The notes under the pieces were generated by a model. The model searched no databases. It was given only the letters and a program-made list of their open reading frames with translations, and had not been told where the DNA came from. Both the position numbers and the translations under genes were made by a program. This document shows positions 38,435 to 45,823 of a DNA stretch of 64,000 nucleotides, in pieces. This DNA is from Streptomyces chartreusis (GTDB taxonomy: Bacteria > Actinomycetota > Actinomycetes > Streptomycetales > Streptomycetaceae), in assembly GCF_008704715.1 (NCBI RefSeq), contig NZ_CP023689.1:1426001-1490000 (forward strand), written 5' to 3'. Positions within the stretch are counted from its first letter, which is position 1, and every line of letters begins with the position of its first letter.

Positions 38435-38841
38435 CCGAGACCACGACCGAGAAGCCGGGCATCTCCGCCGCGATCATCGTCTCCGAGGGTCGCGTGCTGA
38501 TGGTCCGTCGCCGGATCTCCGAGGGCGAGCTCATGTGGCAGTTCCCCGCGGGCGCCATTGAGGCTGGCGAGGCCGCGGAAGTGGCCGCTGTGCGGGAGAC
38601 CGTCGAGGAGACGGGGCTCGTCGTCGCGGCGACCAAGCTGCTCGGCGAGCGCGTGCACCCGAAGACCGGCCGGCTCATGTCGTACACGGCGTGCGAGGTG
38701 CTGCAGGGCGAGGCGAAGGTCGCGGACGAGGAGGAGCTGGACGCGGTCGCCTGGGTCGCCCACTCGGAGATCAAGGACTACGTGCCCTATGGCCTGTACG
38801 GGCCGGTGCAGGAGTACCTCGACGAGGCCCTGCCGCACTGA
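38431..38841 (+). CDS. Nudix hydrolase, 136 aa
   Basis: Complete Nudix box at about residues 41-64: GAIEAGEAAEVAAVRETVEE then TGLV. It has all of Gly, Glu, Arg-Glu and Glu-Glu in register, so it should hydrolyse a nucleoside diphosphate derivative. No extra domain. It is translationally coupled to the HTH-Nudix gene. Substrate not known. A partner in the same regulatory or immunity function is likely. The gene is followed 67 bases later by a terminator. Confidence 0.87.
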   Translation: MTETTTEKPGISAAIIVSEGRVLMVRRRISEGELMWQFPAGAIEAGEAAEVAAVRETVEETGLVVAATKLLGERVHPKTGRLMSYTACEVLQGEAKVADEEELDAVAWVAHSEIKDYVPYGLYGPVQEYLDEALPH

Positions 38842-38908
38842 GATGAATCCGTAACAGTAGGGGCCGATTGACCACTCCGCCCTCACCTACGGTTGGCCCC
38901 TGACACGC

Positions 38909-38942
38909 GAACGGCCCGGTGCTGTGAACACCGGGCCCGTTC
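38909..38942 (+). terminator. 12-13 bp hairpin after the Nudix genes
   Basis: Arms 38909-38921 and 38929-38942 pair with a single unpaired C and a 7-base loop, about 67 bases after the Nudix stop. No U-run beyond TCT. Confidence 0.75.
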
Positions 38943-38997
38943 TACCAGCGGGTTCAGGCCCGCCGATCTGGTAACCCACCCGGGAAGGAAGGGAACC

Positions 38998-39297
38998 TTG
39001 CAACAGCTTACCCACGCCGCCTTAGAGCGGCCCGTGAAATCCCCCACTGTCGACCGCCTGCTCGACGCACCCCTCGATGATCTGCTCGCCGAGTTCGGTG
39101 TGGCCGTCCGCGTCCTCGACTGCGACCGGGCCTTTACCGGCGGCGCGGCAGTTCGAGAGGACGGCTCGCTCCTGTTTGTGAAGCCGGCCGGGCGTCCGGC
39201 GGTCGAGTGGGAGTTGATGGCGCGCGCCCTGCTCGGCAAGGCGCTCCGGGTGCCACTGCCGGAACTTCCGGAGGCGTATCAGCTGACAGAGATGTAG
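38998..39297 (+). CDS. hypothetical protein with TTG start, 99 aa
   Basis: TTG at 38998 has AGGAAGGGAAC at an ideal distance, and the next good starts are far downstream. MQQLTHAALERPVKSPTVDR leads to a small alpha/beta domain with LLAEFGVAVRVLDCDRAFTG and LLFVKPAGRPAVEWELMARA. No recognised family. It lies alone between two terminators. Confidence 0.62.
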   Translation: MQQLTHAALERPVKSPTVDRLLDAPLDDLLAEFGVAVRVLDCDRAFTGGAAVREDGSLLFVKPAGRPAVEWELMARALLGKALRVPLPELPEAYQLTEM

Positions 39298-39348
39298 CTC
39301 CGCCAACGTCGCTGGAGGCGCCCCGCGTCTGATCATCCGTCTCATGAG

Positions 39349-39373
39349 CACCGTCCGTGTTGCACGGGCGGTG
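39349..39373 (+). terminator. 11-bp hairpin with one G-T pair
   Basis: Arms 39349-39359 and 39363-39373 with a 3-base loop, about 52 bases after the stop of 38998-39297. Confidence 0.6.
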
Positions 39374-39460
39374 TTCTGCGTTGTGCGCCCTTGTGCCGCC
39401 TCTCCCCTGCCGTGACGGTGTCCATTCAGCGGGGTGGCGTTCGACGTCAGGGGGATCTGC

Positions 39461-39706
39461 ATGGCGCGTAGGTGGGATGACGTGGCGGGCCGGCTGCTGC
39501 TGCGGCTGGCGGTGGTACTGCACCGGACGGTGGCGGGTGCTGCTGCGCGGGAGCGGTTGCAGGCCCGCAGGAACAGAGCGCTGCGGGCGGCGTATCGGCG
39601 GGGTGTGTCGGTGGATGAGCTGGCCGCGCAGCTGCGGCTGTCACCGGGCTGGGTACGGCAAGTGCTCGCCGGCAAGAGGCCGCCGGCGGTGGAGGAAGCC
39701 GCGTAG
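39461..39706 (+). CDS. small HTH protein, 81 aa
   Basis: ATG 39461. The N-terminus (MARRWDDVAGRLLLRLAVVL) is followed by an Arg-rich helix and a classical helix-turn-helix SVDELAAQLRLSPGWVRQVL at about residues 47-66. Likely a small DNA-binding regulator. It is last on the plus strand before convergence with the early leftward region. Confidence 0.68.
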   Translation: MARRWDDVAGRLLLRLAVVLHRTVAGAAARERLQARRNRALRAAYRRGVSVDELAAQLRLSPGWVRQVLAGKRPPAVEEAA

Positions 39707-39718
39707 TCCGCACGCATC

Positions 39719-39755
39719 GAAGGCGCCACCCCGCCGGAATCGGGGTGGCGCCTTC
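39719..39755. terminator. 15-bp perfect bidirectional terminator
   Basis: Arms 39719-39733 and 39741-39755, loop of 7 bases, between a plus-strand stop at 39706 and a minus-strand stop at 39757. It should serve both convergent transcripts. Confidence 0.88.
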
Positions 39756-39756
39756 G

Positions 39757-40191
39757 TCATTCGCCTGCCTTCTCCAGTGGCCAGCGCCGGTCGTTGGCGG
39801 CGACCTCGCGAACGCTGGGGCCGGTGTCGTGGGGCGCACCCTTGCGCGGCCAGCTGCTGATGCCTTCGACGTGGCGGCCGTCGTGTCCGGCGGGAAGTCC
39901 GCAGCGTTGGGTGCCGAGGCTGTTCGCGGCGTCGTTGGGAGCTCCGCATGCGGCGGTGGGCTGCCTGTCGGCGATCTCCAGGCGGATGGCGGAGCAGAGG
40001 TCACGGACGGCGGAGGCGAGTTCGTGGATGGCGCCTGCGGTGAGCTCACTGCTGCCGGGCTGGATGTGTTGCTGGCGGATGTAATTGTCTCCGCGCCAGG
40101 AGATGACCGTGCCGTCCTTGCTGGCGAAGATCTCGGGGCCGAGGACGGTGACGTCACCGTCGTCGTAGGGGTAGCGGGTCTGCTCGCTCAT
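39757..40191 (-). CDS. hypothetical protein, 144 aa
   Basis: ATG 40191 overlaps the upstream LuxR-type gene stop. Begins MSEQTRYPYDDGDVTVLGPE, with FASKDGTVISWRGDNYIRQQ as a beta region, then a helical middle. The C-terminal part has CGLPAGHDGRHVEGISSWP, a Cys/His loop. No function is recognised. Confidence 0.62.
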   Translation of the reverse strand: MSEQTRYPYDDGDVTVLGPEIFASKDGTVISWRGDNYIRQQHIQPGSSELTAGAIHELASAVRDLCSAIRLEIADRQPTAACGAPNDAANSLGTQRCGLPAGHDGRHVEGISSWPRKGAPHDTGPSVREVAANDRRWPLEKAGE

Positions 40192-40430
40192 GCGGCTACC
40201 TCTCTCTGCTGGTCGGGGATGTGGATTTGGTGGATGCCTAGTTCGCCGACGGCGAGGGCGATGGCGACGGCTTGGGCGCGGTCGGCGGCGCCGAGCCGGC
40301 GGTAGGCGGCGGTGAGGATCTCGCCGACGGAGTGGGTTGTGACGCCTCGCCAGGTGGCGATTTCCTGGTTGCTGTTGCCGTTCGCGGCGAGGAGGAGAAC
40401 CTCGCGTTGCCGGCTGGTCAGGGATCTCAC
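40188..40430 (-). CDS. LuxR-type HTH protein, 80 aa
   Basis: LTSRQREVLLLAANGNSNQE at residues 4-23 is the LuxR/FixJ signature, followed by ATWRGVTTHSVGEILTAAYR with the recognition helix. No receiver or sensor domain. A stand-alone LuxR HTH would bind DNA constitutively or be regulated by level. It may control the early region. Start and stop overlap neighbours. Confidence 0.85.
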   Translation of the reverse strand: MRSLTSRQREVLLLAANGNSNQEIATWRGVTTHSVGEILTAAYRRLGAADRAQAVAIALAVGELGIHQIHIPDQQREVAA

Positions 40431-40618
40431 GGCTGCCTCCGTCGGTGTCCGGGTTGGGTGATGACGTGTCCGCGGGTGTCGAGGAGTCCGTCGGCTTGGG
40501 CGAGGAGTCGTAGCGCCCGCCGGAGGACGGATCGCAGGGGTTCGCGGCGGCGGCTGTAGGCGGCGAGGATGGCGGCGGATTGGTCGTCGGGCTGCCAGCG
40601 CAGCGGCGGGCGGGTCAT
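40427..40618 (-). CDS. hypothetical protein, 63 aa
   Basis: ATG 40618 gives MTRPPLRWQPDDQSAAILAA. Basic and helical with an Arg-rich centre (YSRRREPLRSVLRRALRLLA). No family. Coupled to the LuxR-type gene downstream. Confidence 0.55.
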   Translation of the reverse strand: MTRPPLRWQPDDQSAAILAAYSRRREPLRSVLRRALRLLAQADGLLDTRGHVITQPGHRRRQP

Positions 40619-40782
40619 GTCGGCCTCCTGCGGATGGCGCCGATCCATGCGGGTCCGACGCGTATGGCGCAGAGGGCTGCGAGTGGCCAGCGGTTGCGGC
40701 GGAGGTGGCGTCGGTGGGGGCAGTTGAGGGCGGCGTGTTCCCACGCGTCGTAGTGGCGGGCGAGGGCGCGGGCGGCTCTCAC
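40615..40782 (-). CDS. small basic protein, 55 aa
   Basis: GTG 40782 overlaps the upstream TGA as GTGA. Product VRAARALARHYDAWEHAALN then CPHRRHLRRNRWPLAALCAI. Rich in Arg and His with two Cys. The presence of clean GTGA and ATGA junctions on both sides supports it. Function unknown. Confidence 0.52.
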   Translation of the reverse strand: MRAARALARHYDAWEHAALNCPHRRHLRRNRWPLAALCAIRVGPAWIGAIRRRPT

Positions 40783-41279
40783 GGCAGGTCGCCTGTCGGC
40801 ATGGTGTCGGTGCGGGCGGGCTTGGGCCGGATGTCGGGTGCGGGTGTGCACCAGGGGCAGCTGTCGATGGTGCGGCCTTTGTGCTCTTCGGCGTGGACGG
40901 ACTGGCGGCAGATGCACGGGCTGAGCGGGGGCTGCGGGTCGGCGCCGTTGATCTGGCGGGCTGCGGCGAGTGCCGGGGCGAGCCAGTGGGCGGTTTCGTC
41001 GAGGTCGAGTCCGTGCCGGGTGACGGCGTCGCACGTCTCGGCTGTGGTGCGCAGCATGTGCGCGTAGCAGGCGTCGAGGTCGGGGTATTCGACGGCGAGG
41101 CTCGGGGACGTGTCGGTCGCGGGCGCCAGCGTGTCGGCTGCCGCTCGGAGTTCCTCGGCGGGTGTCGCCGCGGCTTTGGCGTCCCGATAGCTGGTGCCGC
41201 AGTTCCGGCAGTTGCCGATCTGGTCGACGGGCTGCGGGTACGGGTCGGGGAAACTGTGGGTGCAGGCGGGTGTGGTCAT
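40779..41279 (-). CDS. double zinc-knuckle protein, 166 aa
   Basis: N-terminal CTHSFPDPYPQPVDQIGNCR followed by NCGTSY gives CxxC-type pairs. C-terminal CICRQSVHAEEHKG with DSCPWC gives a second set. The middle is an alpha-helical domain with ACYAHMLRTTAETCDAVTRH. Probably a small zinc protein of the early region. No family is named with confidence. Confidence 0.62.
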   Translation of the reverse strand: MTTPACTHSFPDPYPQPVDQIGNCRNCGTSYRDAKAAATPAEELRAAADTLAPATDTSPSLAVEYPDLDACYAHMLRTTAETCDAVTRHGLDLDETAHWLAPALAAARQINGADPQPPLSPCICRQSVHAEEHKGRTIDSCPWCTPAPDIRPKPARTDTMPTGDLP

Positions 41280-41677
41280 CGCTGCTCACCGCCGTCCGGG
41301 ACCGGCATGGCGTACACCTTCTCGGCGCCGATCTTGTCGCAGAGTTCCTCGATCGGGTTGCGGTGTTCCCAGGCGTCGGGCGGGAGCGGGGCGACCGGGA
41401 GGTGCTGGCCGTGCTGCCGTTCGGTGTCGGAGAGCCAGGCCATGAGGTCGGGTGCGTCGATGTCGTCGGGCGGGGCAACGTCGGTCAGTTGCGGGTGCTG
41501 GGCGAGGAGTGCTTTCCCGCAGGCGTCGGCGGCGCGCGGGATTTGGTGGGTCATGAGGTTGTCGCCGGTCATCCAGTTGGCGATGTCGTAGACGCCTTCC
41601 ATGTGGCGGCTGCTGAGGAGGCGACCGGTGGTCATGGTGAGGATGTCGGCGAGGGCGAAGTCGCGGGTGTCGGTCAT
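41276..41677 (-). CDS. conserved actinophage protein, 133 aa
   Basis: Starts MTDTRDFALADILTMTTGRL with SSRHMEGVYDIANWMTGDNL. This N-terminal pattern I recall from actinophage proteins of unknown function. Middle region is acidic with ASP-rich loops. C-terminus has EELCDKIGAEKVYAMPVPDG. No enzymatic residues can be named. Overlaps its left neighbour by ATGA. Confidence 0.65.
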   Translation of the reverse strand: MTDTRDFALADILTMTTGRLLSSRHMEGVYDIANWMTGDNLMTHQIPRAADACGKALLAQHPQLTDVAPPDDIDAPDLMAWLSDTERQHGQHLPVAPLPPDAWEHRNPIEELCDKIGAEKVYAMPVPDGGEQR

Positions 41678-41693
41678 GGTGTGCTCCTTGAAG

Positions 41694-41720
41694 GTCCGGC
41701 CCGGGGTGGGCGGGCCGGAC
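41694..41720 (-). terminator. 9-bp hairpin
   Basis: Arms 41694-41702 and 41712-41720 around a 9-base loop, 26 bases after the stop of the gene at 41746-42222. Confidence 0.65.
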
Positions 41721-41745
41721 GGCGGGGGTGGGATCAGGCGGTGGG

Positions 41746-42222
41746 TTAGCCCCAGTACGAGCACAGGAGCCAGCGCGGCTGCTCCTGGGTGGGGCGGAGT
41801 TCGAGGGCCTCAAGCGCGGCCCTCAGCTTGGCGTCGGCTCCGGCCTGCTCCGTCTCGGCTTGAAGGGCGGCGAAGTCGATCTCCTTGGCGTCGCCCCGGT
41901 AGGCGGTGATGCTCTTGGCGGTGAGCAGGTACATCGGGTAGTCGCCGGAGCAGTGGAATTCGAGCTCGACGCCGAGCCGGGCTTCCGCCTCGCGCTTGCG
42001 GTCGTAGTAGCCGTCGGCGCTCCAGTCCGTCTCGGTGAAGCCGACGGAGGCGAGGAGGCGGAGCTCGACGTCGGTTCCGAAGTCGGCGTCGTCGCTTTCG
42101 GATTGGTGCCAGCTGAGGGTGGGGAGTTCGCCGTACTCGCCGACGCCGCGGACGAGCCAGCCTCCGTCGTCGCTGCCGAGGTGGTAGCCGTAGACGAGCA
42201 TGGCGTTGGTGGACATTCCCAT
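41746..42222 (-). CDS. hypothetical protein, 158 aa
   Basis: MGMSTNAMLVYGYHLGSDDG or, from 42216, MSTN. It contains WHQSESDDADFGTDVELRLL and GVELEFHCSGDYPMYLLTAK, an alpha/beta pattern. C-terminus is helical and acidic. I believe similar proteins occur in Streptomyces phages, but no activity is known to me. Confidence 0.6.
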   Translation of the reverse strand: MGMSTNAMLVYGYHLGSDDGGWLVRGVGEYGELPTLSWHQSESDDADFGTDVELRLLASVGFTETDWSADGYYDRKREAEARLGVELEFHCSGDYPMYLLTAKSITAYRGDAKEIDFAALQAETEQAGADAKLRAALEALELRPTQEQPRWLLCSYWG

Positions 42223-42269
42223 GGTCAGTTCTCCTTGATCGGTTGAGTGTTGGCCCACGAAGGCGCAGG

Positions 42270-42569
42270 TCAGGCGGTGGGGGTCCACTTGGGGCAGTGG
42301 CTGATCGGGAAGGTGGCGCCTGCTGGCGCGGCGTCGATGTCGCAGGCTTCCGGGTAGTCGCCGCAGGCGCACCACTCGCCGGGGTTGCAGGACTCGCCCT
42401 GGGTGGCGGGCAGATGGTGCTGGCAGGTCTTGCAGTTGCGGAGTGCCGGGTTGCGCCAGCAGCGCGTCATGTGGTCCTGCACGGCTGTGGCGCTGGCGCG
42501 GGTGTGGCGGCGGCAGAACGGGCACTGGTGGCGGGTGACGACGATCGGGGCGGGGAGGTCGACGGTCAT
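42270..42569 (-). CDS. zinc-ribbon protein, 99 aa
   Basis: MTVDLPAPIVVTRHQCPFCR gives the first CxxC, followed by HTRASATAVQDHMTRCWRNP with His/Cys. NCKTCQHHLPATQGESCNPG and CACGDYPEACDID give more Cys pairs. It has about a dozen Cys in 99 residues, so two or three zinc sites are likely. Coupled to the FDXHR-like gene. Confidence 0.68.
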   Translation of the reverse strand: MTVDLPAPIVVTRHQCPFCRRHTRASATAVQDHMTRCWRNPALRNCKTCQHHLPATQGESCNPGEWCACGDYPEACDIDAAPAGATFPISHCPKWTPTA

Positions 42570-42853
42570 GCGGCTGCCGCCTCCTCGTTGCTGGCGTTGA
42601 ACCACTGTTCGCCGCCGGGGTTTTGCCACATGACGCCGTAGGGCTTGTCGACGAGGACGAGGCCGACGGTGGCGGGGTCGGCACAGTGGCGGTCTATGCC
42701 GTGGCGGCCTTGGCGGTGCTTGTCGGCGGCGCTGTCGCAGCTGAAGGTTCGGCAGCAGGCGGGGCAGTGGGCGCGGCTGAGGCCGGTCCACCAGCCGCCG
42801 CATTTGGGGTGGCGGACGGCGGTGTACGGGAGTTGGGTCTTCGGGGTTGTCAT
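42566..42853 (-). CDS. FDXHR-like zinc-binding protein, 95 aa
   Basis: CGGWWTGLSRAHCPACCRTF then SCDSAADKHRQGRHGIDRHC carries the layout of the FDXHR putative zinc proteins: a CxGxW(T)G region, CPxC, TF, then DxHR. The C-terminal part PYGVMWQNPGGEQWFN is also part of this family. Such proteins are frequent in actinophages and have no known function. Confidence 0.77.
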   Translation of the reverse strand: MTTPKTQLPYTAVRHPKCGGWWTGLSRAHCPACCRTFSCDSAADKHRQGRHGIDRHCADPATVGLVLVDKPYGVMWQNPGGEQWFNASNEEAAAA

Positions 42854-42914
42854 TTCCTGCTCCGATTCGGTCGCTGGGTTCTTGTGAGACGGCCTGTGGG
42901 GGGTGGGTGAGTGT

Positions 42915-42944
42915 GACGGCCTCGGGAGGGGGGTCGAGGCCGTC
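42915..42944 (-). terminator. 10-bp perfect hairpin
   Basis: Arms 42915-42924 and 42935-42944, loop of 10 bases, 22 bases after the microprotein stop at 42966. Confidence 0.72.
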
Positions 42945-42965
42945 AGGGAGTTAACCGGCGGGTAA

Positions 42966-43016
42966 CTAGGCAGCGACCGCGACGACGAGCACGACGAACA
43001 CGACGGCGGGGGTCAC
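42966..43016 (-). CDS. hydrophobic microprotein, 16 aa
   Basis: GTG 43016 overlaps the upstream stop as GTGA. The peptide VTPAVVFVVLVVAVAA is almost wholly hydrophobic and would span a membrane once. It ends just before a strong terminator. Coupled translation and position favour it, but its length leaves room for chance. Confidence 0.35.
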   Translation of the reverse strand: MTPAVVFVVLVVAVAA

Positions 43017-43231
43017 CAGTCGGCCGCGATCGTGTACGCGGTCGTCACCCGAACCAGCCGGTACCGGCACGTCGGGTTGGTGGCACGGCGCTCGGCCAAG
43101 AACGCCTCAGCCCTCTTGCGGCCGAAGAGGTTGCCCGTGTGGTCGTGCCAGGGGTCTCGCGGCTTATGCTGGATCTGGAGCAGCCAGGACACCTCATCCG
43201 GGCGCTCACGCTTGCCGACCGGTCGCGTCAC
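43013..43231 (-). CDS. hypothetical protein, 72 aa
   Basis: Start 43231 overlaps the upstream stop. MTRPVGKRERPDEVSWLLQI, then DPWHDHTGNLFGRKRAEAFL, and RYRLVRVTTAYTIAADW at the end. It is a small alpha/beta protein with many Trp. Function unknown. Confidence 0.58.
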   Translation of the reverse strand: MTRPVGKRERPDEVSWLLQIQHKPRDPWHDHTGNLFGRKRAEAFLAERRATNPTCRYRLVRVTTAYTIAADW

Positions 43232-43980
43232 GACTGCGCCCCGTCCTGCCGCGCCCCGGCGGCGGGCTCGGTGGGCGGCCGTCCGTTGAGGAGGTCGCGC
43301 ATGTCGCGCTGCGCCTCCCGGTAGCCGTCACCGAATCCACTGCGGGCGGTGACGACGTCGCTCGTCACCCACTCTCGGACGCGAACGAGTGCGGCTTGGT
43401 CGCGGCCTGCTTGTGCGGCGAGTGCGACGTGCGCACGCTTCAGGGCGCTGGGCTGCGCCTCGGTGTCGGCCGGTGTCTCGCCAGCCAACCGGCGCAACTC
43501 GGCCTGCTCGGCGTCCGCGACAGTCATGACGGCCTTGAGCATCTCGTCGGCAGCCGAGTCCAGAGTCCCGGCGGCGTCAGGCCCCAACAGGGCTGCCGCG
43601 TACCGCTCACGGCGCTCAGCGGCGGCCCGGGTGTCTGCCGTGCCGTACAGCACCCGGCCGGCAGGCAGCACGGGCAGGACCGCGTCGGCGCAGCAGTCGT
43701 ACTCGTCGGCGGGCACCTGGTCACCGAGGTGCACCACGCCGTGCTCGCGCATCGTGGCGGCGATGCGGTCGCGCAGGGCGTCCCGGTCCACGGGCGGCAC
43801 GGCGGCAGGCTCCTCGGCGAGGACCTCACACATGCCGCACCTGAACGCGGGCGGCTGGACGTCACCCCGGGCCAGGATGCACGTCTCTCGGTGGATGTCG
43901 CGGGCGCGCTGAAGCAGATCGATCGCGCGCACCCGGTAGGCGCGCAGGTTCTGGTCGGTGGTCGGGTCGGGCTGGTTCAT
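43228..43980 (-). CDS. hypothetical protein with a CxxC pair, 250 aa
   Basis: ATG 43980. The N-terminus is helical (MNQPDPTTDQNLRAYRVRAI). CILARGDVQPPAFRCGMCEV gives a possible zinc site. The middle and C-terminus are long charged helices. Presence of YDCCADAVLPVLPAG is a possible beta core. Related proteins occur in actinophage early regions. No function is assigned. Confidence 0.6.
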   Translation of the reverse strand: MNQPDPTTDQNLRAYRVRAIDLLQRARDIHRETCILARGDVQPPAFRCGMCEVLAEEPAAVPPVDRDALRDRIAATMREHGVVHLGDQVPADEYDCCADAVLPVLPAGRVLYGTADTRAAAERRERYAAALLGPDAAGTLDSAADEMLKAVMTVADAEQAELRRLAGETPADTEAQPSALKRAHVALAAQAGRDQAALVRVREWVTSDVVTARSGFGDGYREAQRDMRDLLNGRPPTEPAAGARQDGAQS

Positions 43981-44020
43981 GCGTCGTCTCCTCGGGACAG
44001 GTCGGATACGGTCGGGGTGC

Positions 44021-44047
44021 GCCCCCGCTGCTTCCTTCAGCGGGGGC
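44021..44047 (-). terminator. 10-bp perfect hairpin
   Basis: Arms 44021-44030 and 44038-44047 with a 7-base loop, 10 bases after the stop of 44058-44429. Confidence 0.75.
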
Positions 44048-44057
44048 GTCCGGGAGT

Positions 44058-44429
44058 TCACTTGGTGGCGGACTTCAGGCGTTCGATCTCGCACCAGGGG
44101 CAGGCGTGGGTGCGCTCGCTGTCGACGAGCCAGTCGGCGTGCTTCCCGGCCGGGCACTGCTGCGGGTTCATGACCTCGTACTCGCTGAGCTCGTCGCGGA
44201 GGCGGCGGACTTCGGCGACGTCGAGGTCGTGCTGCTCGCGGAGGCGCTGCTCGTAGGAGCGCAGGTCTGCCTGCTCGGCGTCCGCGAGGGCGATAGCGGC
44301 GTCGGCGCGGCGCAGGTAGTCCTGCTCGTCGCTCTCGTACTGGGTGGGCCAGGTGTCTCCGTCGCGGACGGCCATGGCTGCCGCGTACCGGGTACGGCGG
44401 TCGGGCTGCTGGTTGGTGGTCGGGTTCAC
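44058..44429 (-). CDS. coiled-coil protein with C-terminal zinc knuckle, 123 aa
   Basis: Residues 30-90 form a coiled coil (DAEQADLRSYEQRLREQHDL). The C-terminal CPAGKHADWLVDSERTHACP then WC is a zinc-knuckle like arrangement. Similar to 43228-43980 in its DAEQAxL segment, so the two may be related. No function known. Confidence 0.6.
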   Translation of the reverse strand: MNPTTNQQPDRRTRYAAAMAVRDGDTWPTQYESDEQDYLRRADAAIALADAEQADLRSYEQRLREQHDLDVAEVRRLRDELSEYEVMNPQQCPAGKHADWLVDSERTHACPWCEIERLKSATK

Positions 44430-44472
44430 GGTGTGCCTCTCTCGGGTGGGGTGATGCGGGATGACGGGGGGC

Positions 44473-44850
44473 TTAGGCGGTGGGGGCGGCGAGGACCGGC
44501 TCCCAGGTGGCGCGCAGCGTGCTGGCGCAGTCGGCGAGGAACGCGCGCACGGCGGGCTCGTCGGCCTCCGTCACGTCGATCTCGACGGAGCAGTTGAAGC
44601 TCTTGCGCTGGAGGACGAAGAACAGCAGCAGCTGCTCCGGCCCCTCCCACTCGTGGAAGCCCGGCTTGTGCCAGTCCCAGCGGAAGCAGAAGTTGAGGTC
44701 CCGGTCGCCGGTGGCGAAGACGGTCTCCTCGGTGAACTCCTGCCAGGAGGCGAAGCGGGTGTGCTGGCCGTTCTTGAAGAAGTTCCCCGGCTCGCAGTAG
44801 TACGGGTGATCGAACTCCCACAGGTGCTGGGTCTCGGGCGTTGTGGTCAT
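44473..44850 (-). CDS. conserved actinophage early protein, 125 aa
   Basis: Starts MTTTPETQHLWEFDHPYYCE, then GNFFKNGQHTRFASWQEFTE and DLNFCFRWDWHKPGFHEWEG. The strong density of aromatic residues and the DLNF/RWDW motif make it an easily recognised small phage protein type, as I recall, with unknown role. The C-terminal helix is acidic. Confidence 0.65.
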   Translation of the reverse strand: MTTTPETQHLWEFDHPYYCEPGNFFKNGQHTRFASWQEFTEETVFATGDRDLNFCFRWDWHKPGFHEWEGPEQLLLFFVLQRKSFNCSVEIDVTEADEPAVRAFLADCASTLRATWEPVLAAPTA

Positions 44851-44901
44851 TTGGGCGCCTTTCGTGGCCGTGGTGTGGGTGGGCGGGGGACAACGCGCGG
44901 A

Positions 44902-45216
44902 CTAGGCGGCGGGGTGGTGCTGTTGCCGGCTGGCGGGGTTGGCGTCGCATTTCGCGCAGGTGCACGTGCCGGGCGGCGGGGTGGAGACGAGCTGCAGGTG
45001 TGCGCGCTGTTCGCGGTAGCGGTCGCGCTTGTTGTTGGCGTAGGCGTCGTCGAGCTCGAAGCCGTTGAGGGCGGCGTCGAGTTCGGCGCGGTGCCGGGCC
45101 TGCTCGGCGGGCGTCCACGCGGGCGCGGGCTCGGTGCGCTGGTGCTTCGGGGGCCGAGCGTGGCCGAAGGTGCCGGTCGGGAGCGCCTCGGCCATCAACT
45201 TCTCGTAAGGCGTCAT
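44902..45216 (-). CDS. hypothetical protein, 104 aa
   Basis: ATG 45216 overlaps the previous stop. MTPYEKLMAEALPTGTFGHA, then a Pro/Arg-rich linker and helix AEQARHRAELDAALNGFELD. The C-terminus has CTCAKCDANPASRQQHH, a possible zinc knuckle. Function unknown. Confidence 0.58.
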   Translation of the reverse strand: MTPYEKLMAEALPTGTFGHARPPKHQRTEPAPAWTPAEQARHRAELDAALNGFELDDAYANNKRDRYREQRAHLQLVSTPPPGTCTCAKCDANPASRQQHHPAA

Positions 45217-45518
45217 GCGGCGGTGTCCTCCGCTTCCTGGTAGCGGCGGGCGTGGACGGTGGTGCGGGCTCGCCCGTCTTCGTGGCACGGCGTCTCGGGG
45301 GTGACCTGGCACTGGGGGCAGCAGGCGGTGGCCTGCGCCCAGTCGGAGACCCGCTGCGGGTGCGGCTCGGTGAGGAGCCGGCCGGAGGTGCGGAGCTTGC
45401 ACGGCTTGTGGGCGGCGACCCCGCAGTGCGGGCACGGGACGGAGCGGGCGGGGTGCTGGCCGGCGCGCATGAAGTGCCGGAGTTCGGCGGGCATCGGGGC
45501 GGAGTAGCGGATCGTCAC
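45213..45518 (-). CDS. tandem C2HC-like zinc protein, 101 aa
   Basis: Two copies of the pattern CPxCxxxxxxPC...H: CPHCGVAAHKPCKLRTSGRL followed by His, and CCPQCQVTPETPCHEDGRAR followed by His. This is the small zinc knuckle often attached to actinophage proteins. The same type occurs in the gene at 45820-46575. It may bind nucleic acid. Confidence 0.72.
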   Translation of the reverse strand: MTIRYSAPMPAELRHFMRAGQHPARSVPCPHCGVAAHKPCKLRTSGRLLTEPHPQRVSDWAQATACCPQCQVTPETPCHEDGRARTTVHARRYQEAEDTAA

Positions 45519-45823
45519 TGGTTCTCCTCGTCGAGTAGCTGGCGTTGCTCGGTGCGGTAGCGGCGGACCGCGTCGGCCCAGACCTCGGGCGGCAGACTGC
45601 GTTCGGGCGCCGGTCCCGGCGGGCTGGTGCCGGTGGGCCAGGCGCCGGGACGGTGGCCGGGCGGCTTGGGTGTAGCTGGCTTGGCGGGTGGTTCGCGGCG
45701 GGCTTTGCCGATCGCGATCTGCGCCCGCATCAGGGCCCGCAGTTCGTCGCGGCCCTCGGCGCGGATCGCCTTCATGTCGGCGACCTGGATGCCGTCGTCC
45801 TCGGGGATCGCTTCGCCGGTCAT
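45515..45823 (-). CDS. hypothetical protein, 102 aa
   Basis: MTGEAIPEDDGIQVADMKAI, then a basic helix ELRALMRAQIAIGKARREPP, a Pro-rich linker, and a short C-terminal helix PEVWADAVRRYRTEQRQLLD. It overlaps neighbours at both ends. Function unknown. Confidence 0.55.
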   Translation of the reverse strand: MTGEAIPEDDGIQVADMKAIRAEGRDELRALMRAQIAIGKARREPPAKPATPKPPGHRPGAWPTGTSPPGPAPERSLPPEVWADAVRRYRTEQRQLLDEENQ

